Positions 1 to 8,651 of a stretch of DNA of 20,575 nt are shown one piece after another. The position numbers and the translations under genes are program-made. Positions within the stretch are counted from its first letter, which is position 1, and each line of letters starts with the position of its first letter. The notes below the pieces were generated by a model that made no database searches, was not told the origin of the DNA, and was given only the letters and a program-made list of their open reading frames with translations. Location: assembly GCA_964459065.1 (NCBI GenBank), contig CAYWMN010000041.1, forward strand, positions 1 through 20,575, given 5' to 3'. The DNA comes from JAMCXS01 sp964459065. GTDB lineage: Bacteria > Acidobacteriota > Terriglobia > UBA7540.

Positions 1-2076
1 TTTGATTTTGACGGCGGCATTCTGCAAGACTCGCAGGTTGGAACCATACACTTTAACAGCTAGCGCGCTCTTCAGCCCCGTCAAGGCCTCATCCACGGCG
101 TCCTCAGCCGGCTGGGTGTAGTTGAAGATAATGCCCGGATAGGTGGTGAGCTTGCTGTTAATGGACTTGATCAGTTGCTTCTTGTCCCGGATCGGCCCCG
201 TTTTCCAGGACTTGTCGCTATAAGGCTTGAGCCCAACGTAAAACTCGCAATTGAAAAAGCCGGTCGAATCGGTGCCGTCGTCGGGTCGTCCCAGCTCCGA
301 GCCCACCTCCGTCACCTGAGGATACGACATGAGGATGTGACGAACTTGGGGAGCAATCTTGGCGGCCGCCTTCCAGGAAATGGTGTAGGGCATGGTAGCG
401 CGAACCCATAACGCGCCTTCATCAAGATGAGGCATGAACTCCCCGCCGATCATCGGGACCAGCATCATGGCGCCACCGAAGATGGCAAGAGCAACCGCCA
501 TCGTCACAGCGCGGTGGTCGAGCGCCCAGTCCAGGTAGCGGCCATAGACCCGCTTGATCCACTCGTAAGGCCTGTTGACCGTTTCCTTAACGCCTGCCTT
601 AAACCAGTAGGAAATGAGAACGGGAACCAGGGTCAGCGACAGCAGCAAAGCGCCAATCAGCGCAAAAGACATCGTATCGGCCATCGGGTGAAAGAGCCGG
701 CCGGATGCTCCGCTCAGGGCATAAATCGGCAAATAGCCGGCAATGATGACGGCAACCGAATAGAAGACCGGACGGTCGACATCGCGGGCAGCTGCCAGGA
801 TGGCATCCTTCAAATCGTATTGTTCCCCTGCCCGCAGTCCGAGTTCGCGGTAGATGTTCTCCATCATCACCACGGTCCCGTCAATAAGAATGCCGAAATC
901 GATGGCGCCTATCGATAACAGGTTGGCAGAAACGCCTTTCAGGTGGAGAAACACAAAAGAAAACAGCAAACAGAGCGGGATGGTAAGCGCCGTGATGATG
1001 GCCGCTCGAACGCTGACCAGGAAGAAAATCAGGACGATGAAAACCAGAACCATTCCGCGCAACAGATTGTGTTCCACGGTCGATGTGGTTAATTCCACCA
1101 AGCCGCTGCGGTCATAAAAGGGATGAATTTTGACGTCCTTCGGAAGGACCTGAGTATTGAGACGCCGGGTTTCTTTTTCGACACGCTGCAGGACGTATTG
1201 GGTCTGCTCCCCCGTTCGCATCATGATGACGCCTTCAACAGCGTCGTTGTTGTTCATGAACCCGAATTCGCCCAGGCGCGGCGCATGCCCAATCACCACC
1301 TTGCCGATGTCTCGAACATAAACCGGGGCACCCTTGTGACTTGTCACAACGATGTTCCGGATGTCTTGGGTATCCCGAATCAGACCGATGCCACGGACGT
1401 AATAGAATTGTCCTCCGCGCGAATAGAAGCCTCCGCCCGTATTGGCGTTGTTGGCTGAGAGTGCGTTCAGCACCTGAGGAACCGTGACGTGATAACTGTA
1501 AAGCTGCGAGGGATCCAGAAGCACCTGATACTGCATGGTTGTTCCGCCGAAGCCGGAGTCGTCCGCCACGCCCCGGACCGAGCGATAGGCATGATTCAGA
1601 ATCCAATCCTGAATGGTCTTGAGATCCTGGGGCGAGCGGTCAGGACTTTGAACGACGTAACGGTAAATCAGGTCACTCGGGCTGGACAGCGGTGCCAGCC
1701 CGGGCGTAACACCACTCGGCAGTTGCACTTGCTGGAGGCGGCGAGAGGCAACAAACCGGCAAAAATACTTGTCGGTACTGAACCGGAACCGCATGATGAC
1801 GTCCGAAAGCCCGTAAAGAGAAACCGAACGCATCGTATCAAGCTCCGGCGTGCCGTTCATCTGGATCTCGATGGGCACCGTAATCAAGCGCTCGACTTCC
1901 TCGGCAGCGTGGCCTGGCCACTGGGTAATGATTTCCACGATGGGCGGCGAAAGGTCGGGGTAGGCATCCACGGGCATCCTCTCGAAAGACAGGACCCCCG
2001 CAATGATGAGAAAACCCACCAGAACGAGAATGAAAAAACGCTGATTAAGTGCAAAACGAACAATACGATGAATCAT
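1..2076 (-). CDS. CzcA/CusA-family heavy-metal efflux RND pump, 3' end cut off by the window
   Basis: Inner-membrane RND pump subunit that would use the proton gradient to drive metal ions out through the adaptor and TolC-like channel encoded just upstream. 692 residues are present, starting MIHRIVRFALNQRFFILVLV at the ATG at 2076; family members have about 1030-1050, so roughly the last third lies beyond the left edge. Visible: TM1 at residues 10-30, the porter segment with MPVDAYPDLSPP, and the TM4 signature DFGILIDGTVVMMEN with D393, D399 and E406. In the heavy-metal RND class the DFG...DG...EN form goes with divalent-cation (Co/Zn/Cd/Ni) pumps, while Cu/Ag pumps such as CusA carry a different TM4 sequence; a divalent substrate is therefore inferred. 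The family DxYxARQ-type segment reads DKYFCRF, slightly divergent but in frame. There are 57 bases between the adaptor stop and this start, with no strong ribosome site. Confidence 0.93.
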   Translation of the reverse strand, partial: MIHRIVRFALNQRFFILVLVGFLIIAGVLSFERMPVDAYPDLSPPIVEIITQWPGHAAEEVERLITVPIEIQMNGTPELDTMRSVSLYGLSDVIMRFRFSTDKYFCRFVASRRLQQVQLPSGVTPGLAPLSSPSDLIYRYVVQSPDRSPQDLKTIQDWILNHAYRSVRGVADDSGFGGTTMQYQVLLDPSQLYSYHVTVPQVLNALSANNANTGGGFYSRGGQFYYVRGIGLIRDTQDIRNIVVTSHKGAPVYVRDIGKVVIGHAPRLGEFGFMNNNDAVEGVIMMRTGEQTQYVLQRVEKETRRLNTQVLPKDVKIHPFYDRSGLVELTTSTVEHNLLRGMVLVFIVLIFFLVSVRAAIITALTIPLCLLFSFVFLHLKGVSANLLSIGAIDFGILIDGTVVMMENIYRELGLRAGEQYDLKDAILAAARDVDRPVFYSVAVIIAGYLPIYALSGASGRLFHPMADTMSFALIGALLLSLTLVPVLISYWFKAGVKETVNRPYEWIKRVYGRYLDWALDHRAVTMAVALAIFGGAMMLVPMIGGEFMPHLDEGALWVRATMPYTISWKAAAKIAPQVRHILMSYPQVTEVGSELGRPDDGTDSTGFFNCEFYVGLKPYSDKSWKTGPIRDKKQLIKSINSKLTTYPGIIFNYTQPAEDAVDEALTGLKSALAVKVYGSNLRVLQNAAVKIK

Positions 2077-2133
2077 AATAGGTTCAATCCAGGGCTGAGA
2101 AAATGTCTTTCACCGAATCAAGTCCCCCTCGCC

Positions 2134-3318
2134 TTACGTAAGGGACCTGGCGAACTGCAAGAAGAGGCTGCCGTTCCCAACAACCTTCTCACCTTCCTTG
2201 AGACCGCTAAGAATCTGGGTTCTTCCGTTTTCACTGTGGCCGATCGTCACCGCCTGCCGGGCAAACTGGTTTTCACCGTGTAAAACGTAAACAAAGGGTT
2301 CATTCACATCGTTTCTCAGGACAGCGGTGTCCGGGACGGTAAGCGCCTCAACCTTTCCCGACTGCACGATGGCCGTGACGTACATATTCTTCTTGAGCAT
2401 TCCTTGCGGGTTATTCGTAACAATGCGGACTTTGAGAGTCCGAGTGTCGGGATCGAGCTCCGGAGCAAGGTAAGAGATTCGTCCATGAAAAGTTCTCGAA
2501 AAGGCATCCGTCTCAACCGTCACGGGATCGCCCAGATGAACGGCAGACAGATCATTCTGGTAAACATTGACCAGCACCCACACCGTTCTCATATTTGAAA
2601 TAGTGAAAACCTGCGTGGAACCAGCCTGAATAACTTGGCCAGGCTGTACCGTGCGATCAACCACTTCACCACCGATGGGGGCGGCCACTGAAATCATGGG
2701 ATTGGCCGAGTTGCCTGCAAGCGCGGCGGGATTGCGAACGCCCAGCACCTGCAACGCCTGTTCAGAAGCCTCGAGATCGGCCCTGGCCTGGTTGCGGGTG
2801 GTTTCCGCCGAAATCAGATCCATCTGCGCGATGGCATGATGAGCATAAAGGGCCTGGTCTCTCTGCAAGTTGGTCTGGGCAAGCCGATAGGCCTCTTGAG
2901 CCTTGAAATAGGCCGACCGCAGCTGGGCATAATCGGGGCTGCTCACGTAGAGCATCGGCTGCCCAACCCGAACGGTCTGGCCAGGGTATACCAGCACCCG
3001 CGTCACAGGTCCGCTGACCTGCGTGATCACGGGCGTGGTCTGGAAAGCGTTATAGGCCACAGAACCGGGGAGGCGCAAGACCCTGGGAAAGCTCTGCTGC
3101 TCTGCGGTGACAATTTGAACGTGCCCCATCTGATTTTGAGGCACGGTGAAAAGTTCCGCATGCGCGGCTCCCGCCGATCCATAGGCGGTGGTGTGCGCGG
3201 CACTCGGTCCAGAACGCCTGTTTCCGCAGGCGGAAAGAATCAGAAGCGAACTGGCCGCTGCCGCCAGAAACAGAAGATGGATTCTTTTAATTTTCATTAT
3301 GTTTATTTTTAAGTTCAT
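2134..3318 (-). CDS. RND efflux periplasmic adaptor (CzcB/CusB-like, HlyD fold), lipoprotein
   Basis: Membrane-fusion protein bridging the inner-membrane pump and the outer-membrane channel. It is 394 residues. A hydrophobic signal ends in the lipobox LSAC with the lipidated cysteine at residue 31, so the mature protein is predicted to be anchored by lipid. Next come a lipoyl-like half (GPVTRVLVYPGQTVRVGQPM), a coiled-coil hairpin (about residues 130-195, rich in Ala, Gln and Leu), the second lipoyl half (VAAPIGGEVVDRTVQPGQVI), then beta-barrel and membrane-proximal domains. The start at 3318 is supported by GAGG eight bases upstream and by a four-base ATGA overlap with the channel gene. A second Met seven codons in is possible. 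The overlap implies translational coupling within the operon. No metal-binding N-terminal His/Met cluster is obvious. Confidence 0.93.
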   Translation of the reverse strand: MNLKINIMKIKRIHLLFLAAAASSLLILSACGNRRSGPSAAHTTAYGSAGAAHAELFTVPQNQMGHVQIVTAEQQSFPRVLRLPGSVAYNAFQTTPVITQVSGPVTRVLVYPGQTVRVGQPMLYVSSPDYAQLRSAYFKAQEAYRLAQTNLQRDQALYAHHAIAQMDLISAETTRNQARADLEASEQALQVLGVRNPAALAGNSANPMISVAAPIGGEVVDRTVQPGQVIQAGSTQVFTISNMRTVWVLVNVYQNDLSAVHLGDPVTVETDAFSRTFHGRISYLAPELDPDTRTLKVRIVTNNPQGMLKKNMYVTAIVQSGKVEALTVPDTAVLRNDVNEPFVYVLHGENQFARQAVTIGHSENGRTQILSGLKEGEKVVGNGSLFLQFARSLT

Positions 3319-4625
3319 GGCAATCGCCTCGTGCCCACTGCCTCCCGCAACTGTTCCATGGCCAGCATATAGGTTGCGAGTGTCTGGCGGTAAGCGAACT
3401 GGGTATTTCGGTAGCTCCGTTCAGCGTCCAAAAAGTTCAAAAGGCTCACGGCCCCCCGTTGATAGGCGTAGCGGCTGATATCCAGCGAGTCCTTGGCTTC
3501 ATTCAGGTAGCCCGATCTGTAAAGCTGAACAACCTTTTCACCGGTCTTGACCGCATCATAGGCGGTTGAAACATCGCTCAAAACGGCATCCTGGGCTGCG
3601 ATTTCATCTTCCTGCGATTCCGTGATCGCGGCTCGAGCGTGCGCGATGTTTCCCTGGTTGCGGTCGAAGATTGGAATCTCGATATTGAAAATGAAGCTGG
3701 CATTATTGGCAGCTCCTACGCGCGTGTAGCCCGCGGACGCCGTCAGGTCTCGTTTGCCATTCGCCTTCGCCAACCGGAAGTTACTCTTTGCAGCCGTTAC
3801 CGATTCCTTTGCCGCCTTCAAGTCGGGCCGCAAATTCAAAGCCAGGCTCTGCATGTCTTCCTTGTTCCCGTGGAGGGTTGTATAAACCAGATGGCCGATC
3901 ACGCCGTAGTTGGAAGGAACCGAGTCGTAGCCCAGCAACTGCCGCAAACCCACCAGCGCTTGCGCATAGGCCAGCTGAGCCGAAGAAACATCGGATTGGA
4001 ACTGCAACATCTGAAGCTTGATCTTGAGAAGATCGCCTTCGCTGATGGCTCCCTTTTTGTATCGCTCCTCGCTGACCTTGAGCGTCTGCCGGAAACTTGA
4101 CAAATTCTTCTGCGCAAAGGCGAGCGTGGACTTCGCCAGGAGCGCGCCAATAAATTGCTGAGCGACGCCGAAGGTCAGGGATCGCGCGTTATTCTTTACT
4201 TCGGAACGGACCACGCGGGTCTGATCGCGCGCCGCCCTGATCCGCGCGCGCCGCTTATGTCCTCTTTCAAACGTATAGGCAAATAAGGCGTCGAACTCCG
4301 TAATATTATTCAGATACGACCGATTGAATTGGCTGGGACTAAAGACGGGGATAAAAAGCGAATCCCAGGTGAGCACGGGGTTGGGACGCAAAGAAGCGGT
4401 CACTTCGTCCGCTTGGCTTTGCGCAATCTGTGTTTCCGACGCCTTCAAAACATGATTGTGCTCGAGCGCCAGGTGGATGGCCTGGGCAAGATCAATGCGC
4501 AAGGCAGGAGGCGGTTGCTGGGCGAGGGCTGCACGCGCACCCCCGCTTAGCACCCACAATCCAATAGCAGCTAAGAATGGAACACTTCGCCGTTTTAATG
4601 TAGAAAAGTACTGGACATCAGCCAT
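3315..4625 (-). CDS. TolC-family outer-membrane efflux channel (CzcC/CusC-like)
   Basis: Outer-membrane trimeric channel partner of the RND pump. It is 436 residues, usual for the family. A Sec signal peptide runs to about residue 35 (AALAQ), followed by the duplicated OEP domain: IDLAQAIHLALEHNHVLKAS at the first repeat and LNLRPDLKAAKESVTAAKSN at the second, each followed by long Ala/Gln-rich helices, ending in LATYMLAMEQLREAVGT. No lipobox is seen, unlike CusC. The stop overlaps the adaptor start by four bases; 98 bases separate its start from the small His/Cys-rich gene upstream. Family membership is clear. Metal specificity comes only from the neighbouring pump. Confidence 0.93.
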   Translation of the reverse strand: MADVQYFSTLKRRSVPFLAAIGLWVLSGGARAALAQQPPPALRIDLAQAIHLALEHNHVLKASETQIAQSQADEVTASLRPNPVLTWDSLFIPVFSPSQFNRSYLNNITEFDALFAYTFERGHKRRARIRAARDQTRVVRSEVKNNARSLTFGVAQQFIGALLAKSTLAFAQKNLSSFRQTLKVSEERYKKGAISEGDLLKIKLQMLQFQSDVSSAQLAYAQALVGLRQLLGYDSVPSNYGVIGHLVYTTLHGNKEDMQSLALNLRPDLKAAKESVTAAKSNFRLAKANGKRDLTASAGYTRVGAANNASFIFNIEIPIFDRNQGNIAHARAAITESQEDEIAAQDAVLSDVSTAYDAVKTGEKVVQLYRSGYLNEAKDSLDISRYAYQRGAVSLLNFLDAERSYRNTQFAYRQTLATYMLAMEQLREAVGTRRLP

Positions 4626-4723
4626 CTCGATAGAAACCGCCCTTCAAGAAATGCCATCGACGCAAAGTTTGCGCATGGCGGAAACCTTGTCGACTCAAAG
4701 CAAGTATGGTGAGGACAAAGAAA

Positions 4724-5080
4724 TTAACTTCGGGGAGGTGAGCGGCCGCAGAGGGTAATCGGTTGGTTGGAAAGAACCTTGTCAGCGCAGCAGTCGGCAA
4801 TTAAGCTCACGGCAACGGAGTACCGCGGCGTGGAATTTCCTAAGGCCGGGCGGACCGCGCTGTGCCGGAGAATCTGGCAGGCTGTACAATAAGTCTGCGG
4901 ATTATCACAAGGCTGCGAGTGCGGGTTTGCGTGTCCGACGTCAGCCGACGCAGGTTCAAGCAGGATATTGGGCACGGCGTGATGGTGCAGCACCAGGACC
5001 ATCAGGAGATGGATCTGCAACGCAACCAAAACCCATGTGGTTACGCGTTGGCCGGAGCGGTATTTGAGAAGGTTGAACAA
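4724..5080 (-). CDS. Small His/Cys-rich exported or membrane-anchored protein heading the efflux operon
   Basis: 118 residues with no firm family assignment; it resembles the small DUF2946-like proteins found beside copper and other metal genes. An N-terminal hydrophobic segment (about residues 14-32, TTWVLVALQIHLLMVLVLH) runs into HHH. The outside part then carries His-x-His elements and the cysteine cluster C-x7-C-x2-C (CDNPQTYCTAC), plus a CC pair near residue 97. These are plausible soft-metal ligands, but binding is inference. The start is TTG at 5080; an in-frame TAG lies three codons upstream, so no longer version exists, and the next in-frame ATG would remove most of the hydrophobic segment. 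Same strand as, and 98 bases before, the channel gene, so it probably leads the four-gene operon. Confidence 0.6.
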   Translation of the reverse strand: MFNLLKYRSGQRVTTWVLVALQIHLLMVLVLHHHAVPNILLEPASADVGHANPHSQPCDNPQTYCTACQILRHSAVRPALGNSTPRYSVAVSLIADCCADKVLSNQPITLCGRSPPRS

Positions 5081-5382
5081 GATATTCTATCCGGGACCGA
5101 GAGCCGTCCACGGTTTCATCACCCGTCCGCTGAAACGCCCCACCCCACACCATAACGGGCGAAACCCCAGGTGAACAGAAGGGTACGCAAACATAACCAG
5201 AATTCTATACAGATGACACTGTTAACATTCGGGTTGCCAGATGCCCTCGGTTAATGCAACCGCCAAAGTTTAAGGCAGAATATATATCACAGGACACGTG
5301 GGACTTTCCAACAGAAAGTTCATTCTGAGTTAAAACAAGCAGGTTGCCCCCAAAAACATGATGACCGGGGCGGCCCGGTGAT
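5081..5382. other. Non-coding gap between lpxD and the efflux operon
   Basis: About 300 bases without a credible gene. It should hold the promoter of the leftward efflux operon and the end of the lpxD transcript. An AT-rich patch (5205-5300) contains TATAGAAT-like and TATATATT-like hexamers on the minus strand, but no well-spaced -35 box. The palindrome TGTTAACA lies near 5219. No recognised metal-regulator operator was found. Confidence 0.5.
5352..5379 (-). terminator. Weak rho-independent terminator after lpxD
   Basis: On the minus strand, directly after the lpxD stop, ACCGGG and CCCGGT (5364-5379) can form a six-base-pair GC stem with a four-base loop. A run of five T follows seven bases later. 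The gap between stem and T-run is longer than ideal, so function is uncertain. Confidence 0.4.
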
Positions 5383-6405
5383 TCATGGCTTTTCCCGGCG
5401 GGAAACGTGACTGGAAAGCTCTTTGACCTTTCGGGCAAGAGCCGGCAAGCGGCCGAGATAAGCATGTAACCGCTTGAATTCCGCCAAAGGACGGACCGGC
5501 GTTCCCCACATCGTTGACCCTTCCGGCACGATCTTGCCGGGAAGAATTCCCGCTTGACCGCCGATCATGGCTCGCGCGCCGACGCGGGCTTGCTCGCCAA
5601 CTCCCACCTGTCCGCCCATCACCACGTAATCTCCAATGTGGACGCTCCCGGAGATCCCGGTTTGCGAAGCAATCACCGCGTGGCGGCCGACTTTTACGTT
5701 GTGGGCGATCTGCACGAGGTTATCGATCTTGGTCCCTTCACCGATCACCGTCGTACCAAGCGAACCGCGGTCCACGGCGCTGTTGGCTCCAATTTCAACC
5801 TCGTCTTCAATCACAAGACCTCCAAGCTGAGGAAACTTGTGATGACGGCCTTCCGCAAAAACATATCCGAAACCGTCCGAACCCAGCACGGTTCCCGCGT
5901 GAACAATCACCCGGTTGCCGATTTGAACTCCGGCATAAACCGTTACCCGGGGATGCAGGACGCAGTGCGATCCCAGCGAGGCTCCCCGCCCCAGGAAGAC
6001 GCCCGCGCCCAAAACAGTTCCGTCGCCAACCGTTGCGCCGGGCTCGATGACAACATACGGACCGGCCGCGACGCCCTTCCCCAGCCGGGCCTCGGAGGCG
6101 ACGACGGCGGTCGAATGGATTCCGGGGCTGGGCGGCTGAGGCGGGTATAAAACAGCTGCCGCCCGGACAAAGGCCAATTTGGGATTCGCTACCGCGATGG
6201 TGGTTTGAGCGGCCAGCAGCTTCCCTTCCCGGACCAAAATGCAACCTGCCTTGGATTCAGCGGCTCGCTTCAGCCCCCGGTCTCCTTCGGCAAAGCTCAA
6301 ATCTTTCTCCGTAGCGGTTTCAAGGGAGGCCACGCCCTCAATTTCCCGGCCAGGGTCGCCCGCAACCCGTCCGCCAACCAAACGCGCGATCTGTTCAACT
6401 CTCAT
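5383..6405 (-). CDS. lpxD: UDP-3-O-acylglucosamine N-acyltransferase LpxD
   Basis: Transfers a 3-hydroxyacyl chain from acyl carrier protein to the 2-amino group of UDP-3-O-acyl-glucosamine, the third step of lipid A synthesis in the cytoplasm. It is 340 residues, the normal length. The N-terminal LpxD domain (1-100) is followed by a left-handed beta-helix of hexapeptide repeats (about 100-290) and a helical tail. IAHN places the catalytic histidine at H235, equivalent to E. coli H239; the GSDGFGYVF stretch typical of LpxD is present at 175-183. The ATG at 6405 is chosen because GAGGA lies just upstream and residue 1 then fits the family; the frame is open to 6606, but that part runs over the acyltransferase gene. 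It follows that gene by 38 bases. Confidence 0.96.
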   Translation of the reverse strand: MRVEQIARLVGGRVAGDPGREIEGVASLETATEKDLSFAEGDRGLKRAAESKAGCILVREGKLLAAQTTIAVANPKLAFVRAAAVLYPPQPPSPGIHSTAVVASEARLGKGVAAGPYVVIEPGATVGDGTVLGAGVFLGRGASLGSHCVLHPRVTVYAGVQIGNRVIVHAGTVLGSDGFGYVFAEGRHHKFPQLGGLVIEDEVEIGANSAVDRGSLGTTVIGEGTKIDNLVQIAHNVKVGRHAVIASQTGISGSVHIGDYVVMGGQVGVGEQARVGARAMIGGQAGILPGKIVPEGSTMWGTPVRPLAEFKRLHAYLGRLPALARKVKELSSHVSRREKP

Positions 6406-6443
6406 AACATCCTCGGCCTTCAGGCCCTGACCCCGCGGCTGTC

Positions 6444-7382
6444 TCAAAATTTGTAGATGGGAGGCTCGCCGGGAGGGCGCGTTTTCCAGCGGCGGTGAAC
6501 CCAAAGCCACTGCTCCGGATAACGGCGGATATACTGCTCGATCCGGCGCGTAAAATTGGCCGTGTTCACCGCAATCTCTTCTTCGGGGTCCGCCCGCTTG
6601 ATCCAATCAATCCGGTCAAACCTCAAGCGGTATTTTTTCAGCTTTGAATCCCAGATGACAAGTCCCAGGACAATTGGGACGCCCGTTTTGCGAGCCACAC
6701 GGGCCGGCCCCGTCGTCGTAGCGGCCGGAAGTCCAAAGAAATCGACAAAAATGCCTTCGCTGGCCAGCATGTTCTGGTCAATCAGCACGCCCACCGCTTC
6801 TCCCCGTCCAAAGGCAGCCAGCACCTGCCGCGCGAATTCCTTTTTCTTGATGGCGTGGCCTCCGCTCGAGCAACGTTGTCCATTGATCAGCTCATCCATC
6901 AACGGGTTGTCCATTTCCCGAACGACAAAATTGCACGGATAACCGTACACGCCGTGAGCAAAGGAACCCAATTCCCAGTTGCCGAAGTGCGCCGTCAGGT
7001 AGAGAACGCCATGGCCTTGCCGTCGGGCCTCGTCATAATTTTCAAAGCCGTCGTAGATAATAAGCCGCTCGATATTCTGGCGGTTCAAATGGGGAAAATG
7101 CGCAAAGTCAGCCAGCATCCGGCCTAAGTTGCGGAATTCACCCCTCAGAACTTTCCGGTGCTTCCGATCATCCCATTCCGGAAAAGCGAGCCGCAGATTA
7201 AACAGCCCCACCCGGCGGAGGCGCGGCCAAAAGGCATAGCAAAGCACGGCCAGAAGTCCGCACACGGCCCGGGATACCTGGTGCGGAAGCCAACCCAGAA
7301 ACTTCAGCAGGGTCCGCGCAACCGCGACCTCGGCTTGGTAGCGGAACGATGGGCTTCCGGATCGCTGTTTCTCTTTCACCAA
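6444..7382 (-). CDS. Lipid A late acyltransferase, LpxL/HtrB-type lysophospholipid acyltransferase family
   Basis: Predicted inner-membrane-bound enzyme adding a secondary acyl chain to lipid A or its precursor. It is 312 residues, close to LpxL/LpxM (about 305-325). The first half contains a hydrophobic anchor (about residues 27-52) and the catalytic HX4E motif in TAHFGNWELG, with H132 and E137. Later segments VLIDQNM, FFGLPAATTTGPARVARKTGVPIV and PEQWLWVHRRWKTRPPGE match the family well, the last being its C-terminal hallmark. It is immediately upstream of lpxD on the same strand, which supports a lipid A role. Whether it is laurate- or myristate-specific cannot be read from the sequence. 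Confidence 0.92.
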   Translation of the reverse strand: MVKEKQRSGSPSFRYQAEVAVARTLLKFLGWLPHQVSRAVCGLLAVLCYAFWPRLRRVGLFNLRLAFPEWDDRKHRKVLRGEFRNLGRMLADFAHFPHLNRQNIERLIIYDGFENYDEARRQGHGVLYLTAHFGNWELGSFAHGVYGYPCNFVVREMDNPLMDELINGQRCSSGGHAIKKKEFARQVLAAFGRGEAVGVLIDQNMLASEGIFVDFFGLPAATTTGPARVARKTGVPIVLGLVIWDSKLKKYRLRFDRIDWIKRADPEEEIAVNTANFTRRIEQYIRRYPEQWLWVHRRWKTRPPGEPPIYKF

Positions 7383-7474
7383 GGCTCGCTGACTTTAAAG
7401 ATGATTTCGTTGACTGGTAAACTTCCGTTCATCGCCGTTCCCGCAGGCTGCGCTTCCATTCTCGACGGGCGAAC

Positions 7475-8422
7475 TCAGTCGGCTCGCAGGGGAAGGTTTT
7501 GCAAGAAAAAACTGAGGACTTGATTTTCGTACTCTTTCCTTACAGGTCCCGATACAAGAGTACCCTCAGAGCGCGGCAAAACCAAGAGGCGCTTGGGCTG
7601 AGGAGCGGCTTTGTAGAGTTCCACGGCAACTTTCTTAAAGGCCGGAATGTCTTCCGAAACAAGAAAAAACTTCGGCCTTCCAGCCAGTTTGGAAAGATCG
7701 GCGCGGACAGCCGGGCGCGTTGAACCAAGAGTAAAGAGGCGAAACTCCACTCGGGATAAGAGGCGAAACAGCGATCCAGCTCCCCCCAACTGCCGATCGA
7801 GTTGCAAATCGAACATTTGCGCCGGCTGCTCATACACGTCGTCCACAACCAGGGCTTTCACGATGGGGTTTCGTTCGCTGGCCACCAAAGCGGCGTAGGC
7901 CCCCAGCGTGGAACCGTAAACGCCCACCCGGTGCGAATTGACGCCTTGAACCTGGGCAACCCTCGCGATCGCCGAACTCAGGATGGACGCTTCTCGAATC
8001 CCCAAATTTGAAAACCGGTCTTTAGCCTTCGAACCGTAAAAATTGAAAAGGTAAACATTGAAGTGATTCGCCTGTAAAGTTGTACCCAAGGAAAGCAATT
8101 CCGAACGATTCGAATTGTATCCATGGCAAAGAATAATAACCGGCGCGCCTTTCAAACCCACCAGAAGCCAGCCGGCATGCTCGCCGCCCCGGGCATCTTT
8201 AAAGCTCAAATTTTCATAACTCGACAACAGGTACGAAGCCGGAGTCACATTCTCAATGGAATCGCGCGTCGTCGTAATGCGGTAAGTCAAAAAGAGCCCG
8301 GTCCCGACCAGCACCACAAACATTCCGGCACCCAAAACAAGCGCCCCGCTAATCAATCGAGTGAAAAGTCCCGACGAGGTACGAGACGGAGGTTGAACCC
8401 TTCCCCCGCGCTTGGTCATCAT
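7475..8422 (-). CDS. Membrane-anchored alpha/beta-hydrolase-fold protein with altered catalytic residues
   Basis: 315 residues. One N-terminal transmembrane segment (about 20-47) anchors an alpha/beta-hydrolase fold probably facing the periplasm. The oxyanion region VIILCHGYNSNRSE (H100-G101) and the strand-elbow-helix HRVGVYGSTLGAYAALVA are clear. The elbow, however, reads G-S-T-L-G (170-174) where the family has G-x-S-x-G, so the nucleophile position is Thr172, not Ser. The C-terminal His loop reads LPRSEGTLVSG (about 282-292), with no histidine where family members have one. The fold is therefore well supported but ordinary esterase chemistry is doubtful. ATGATG gives two start choices. 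Upstream is a divergent intergenic region; downstream, 92 bases separate it from the acyltransferase gene, so co-transcription is possible. Confidence 0.8.
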   Translation of the reverse strand: MMTKRGGRVQPPSRTSSGLFTRLISGALVLGAGMFVVLVGTGLFLTYRITTTRDSIENVTPASYLLSSYENLSFKDARGGEHAGWLLVGLKGAPVIILCHGYNSNRSELLSLGTTLQANHFNVYLFNFYGSKAKDRFSNLGIREASILSSAIARVAQVQGVNSHRVGVYGSTLGAYAALVASERNPIVKALVVDDVYEQPAQMFDLQLDRQLGGAGSLFRLLSRVEFRLFTLGSTRPAVRADLSKLAGRPKFFLVSEDIPAFKKVAVELYKAAPQPKRLLVLPRSEGTLVSGPVRKEYENQVLSFFLQNLPLRAD

Positions 8423-8651
8423 GAAGAACCCCTTGTCTATTCCAGAAGGAGATCGTCAGCCTCACAGAATAGCGAATCGTAGCATAATCGATCCTCAGGT
8501 TGCCATCAACTTTGCCGCCTTCCAGACCTGCTCTCTCCCGAATGGGGAATCGCTCAGACCCCTATTCCCCGCGGCGAAATCTGCTTGGCCGAAGCCCCGC
8601 AAGCGGCACCCTGGCAGGCGGGTCGCAGGCTTTTTTTACGTTATACTGAAA
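8423..8651. promoter_or_regulatory. Divergent intergenic region between hydrolase-fold gene and GNAT gene
   Basis: About 230 bases expected to hold both divergent promoters. A good -10-like TATACT occurs at 8642-8647 on the plus strand, but no convincing -35 box is seen at the right distance. If this -10 is used, the transcript would begin at about the first candidate start codon of the GNAT gene. Confidence 0.35.

Noticed and set aside
1489..2283. 264-residue plus-strand frame
   Set aside because: Antisense of the RND pump and the adaptor end, both of which are strongly supported.
5205..5465. 86-residue minus-strand frame
   Set aside because: Overlaps the end of lpxD out of frame and runs into AT-rich non-coding DNA.
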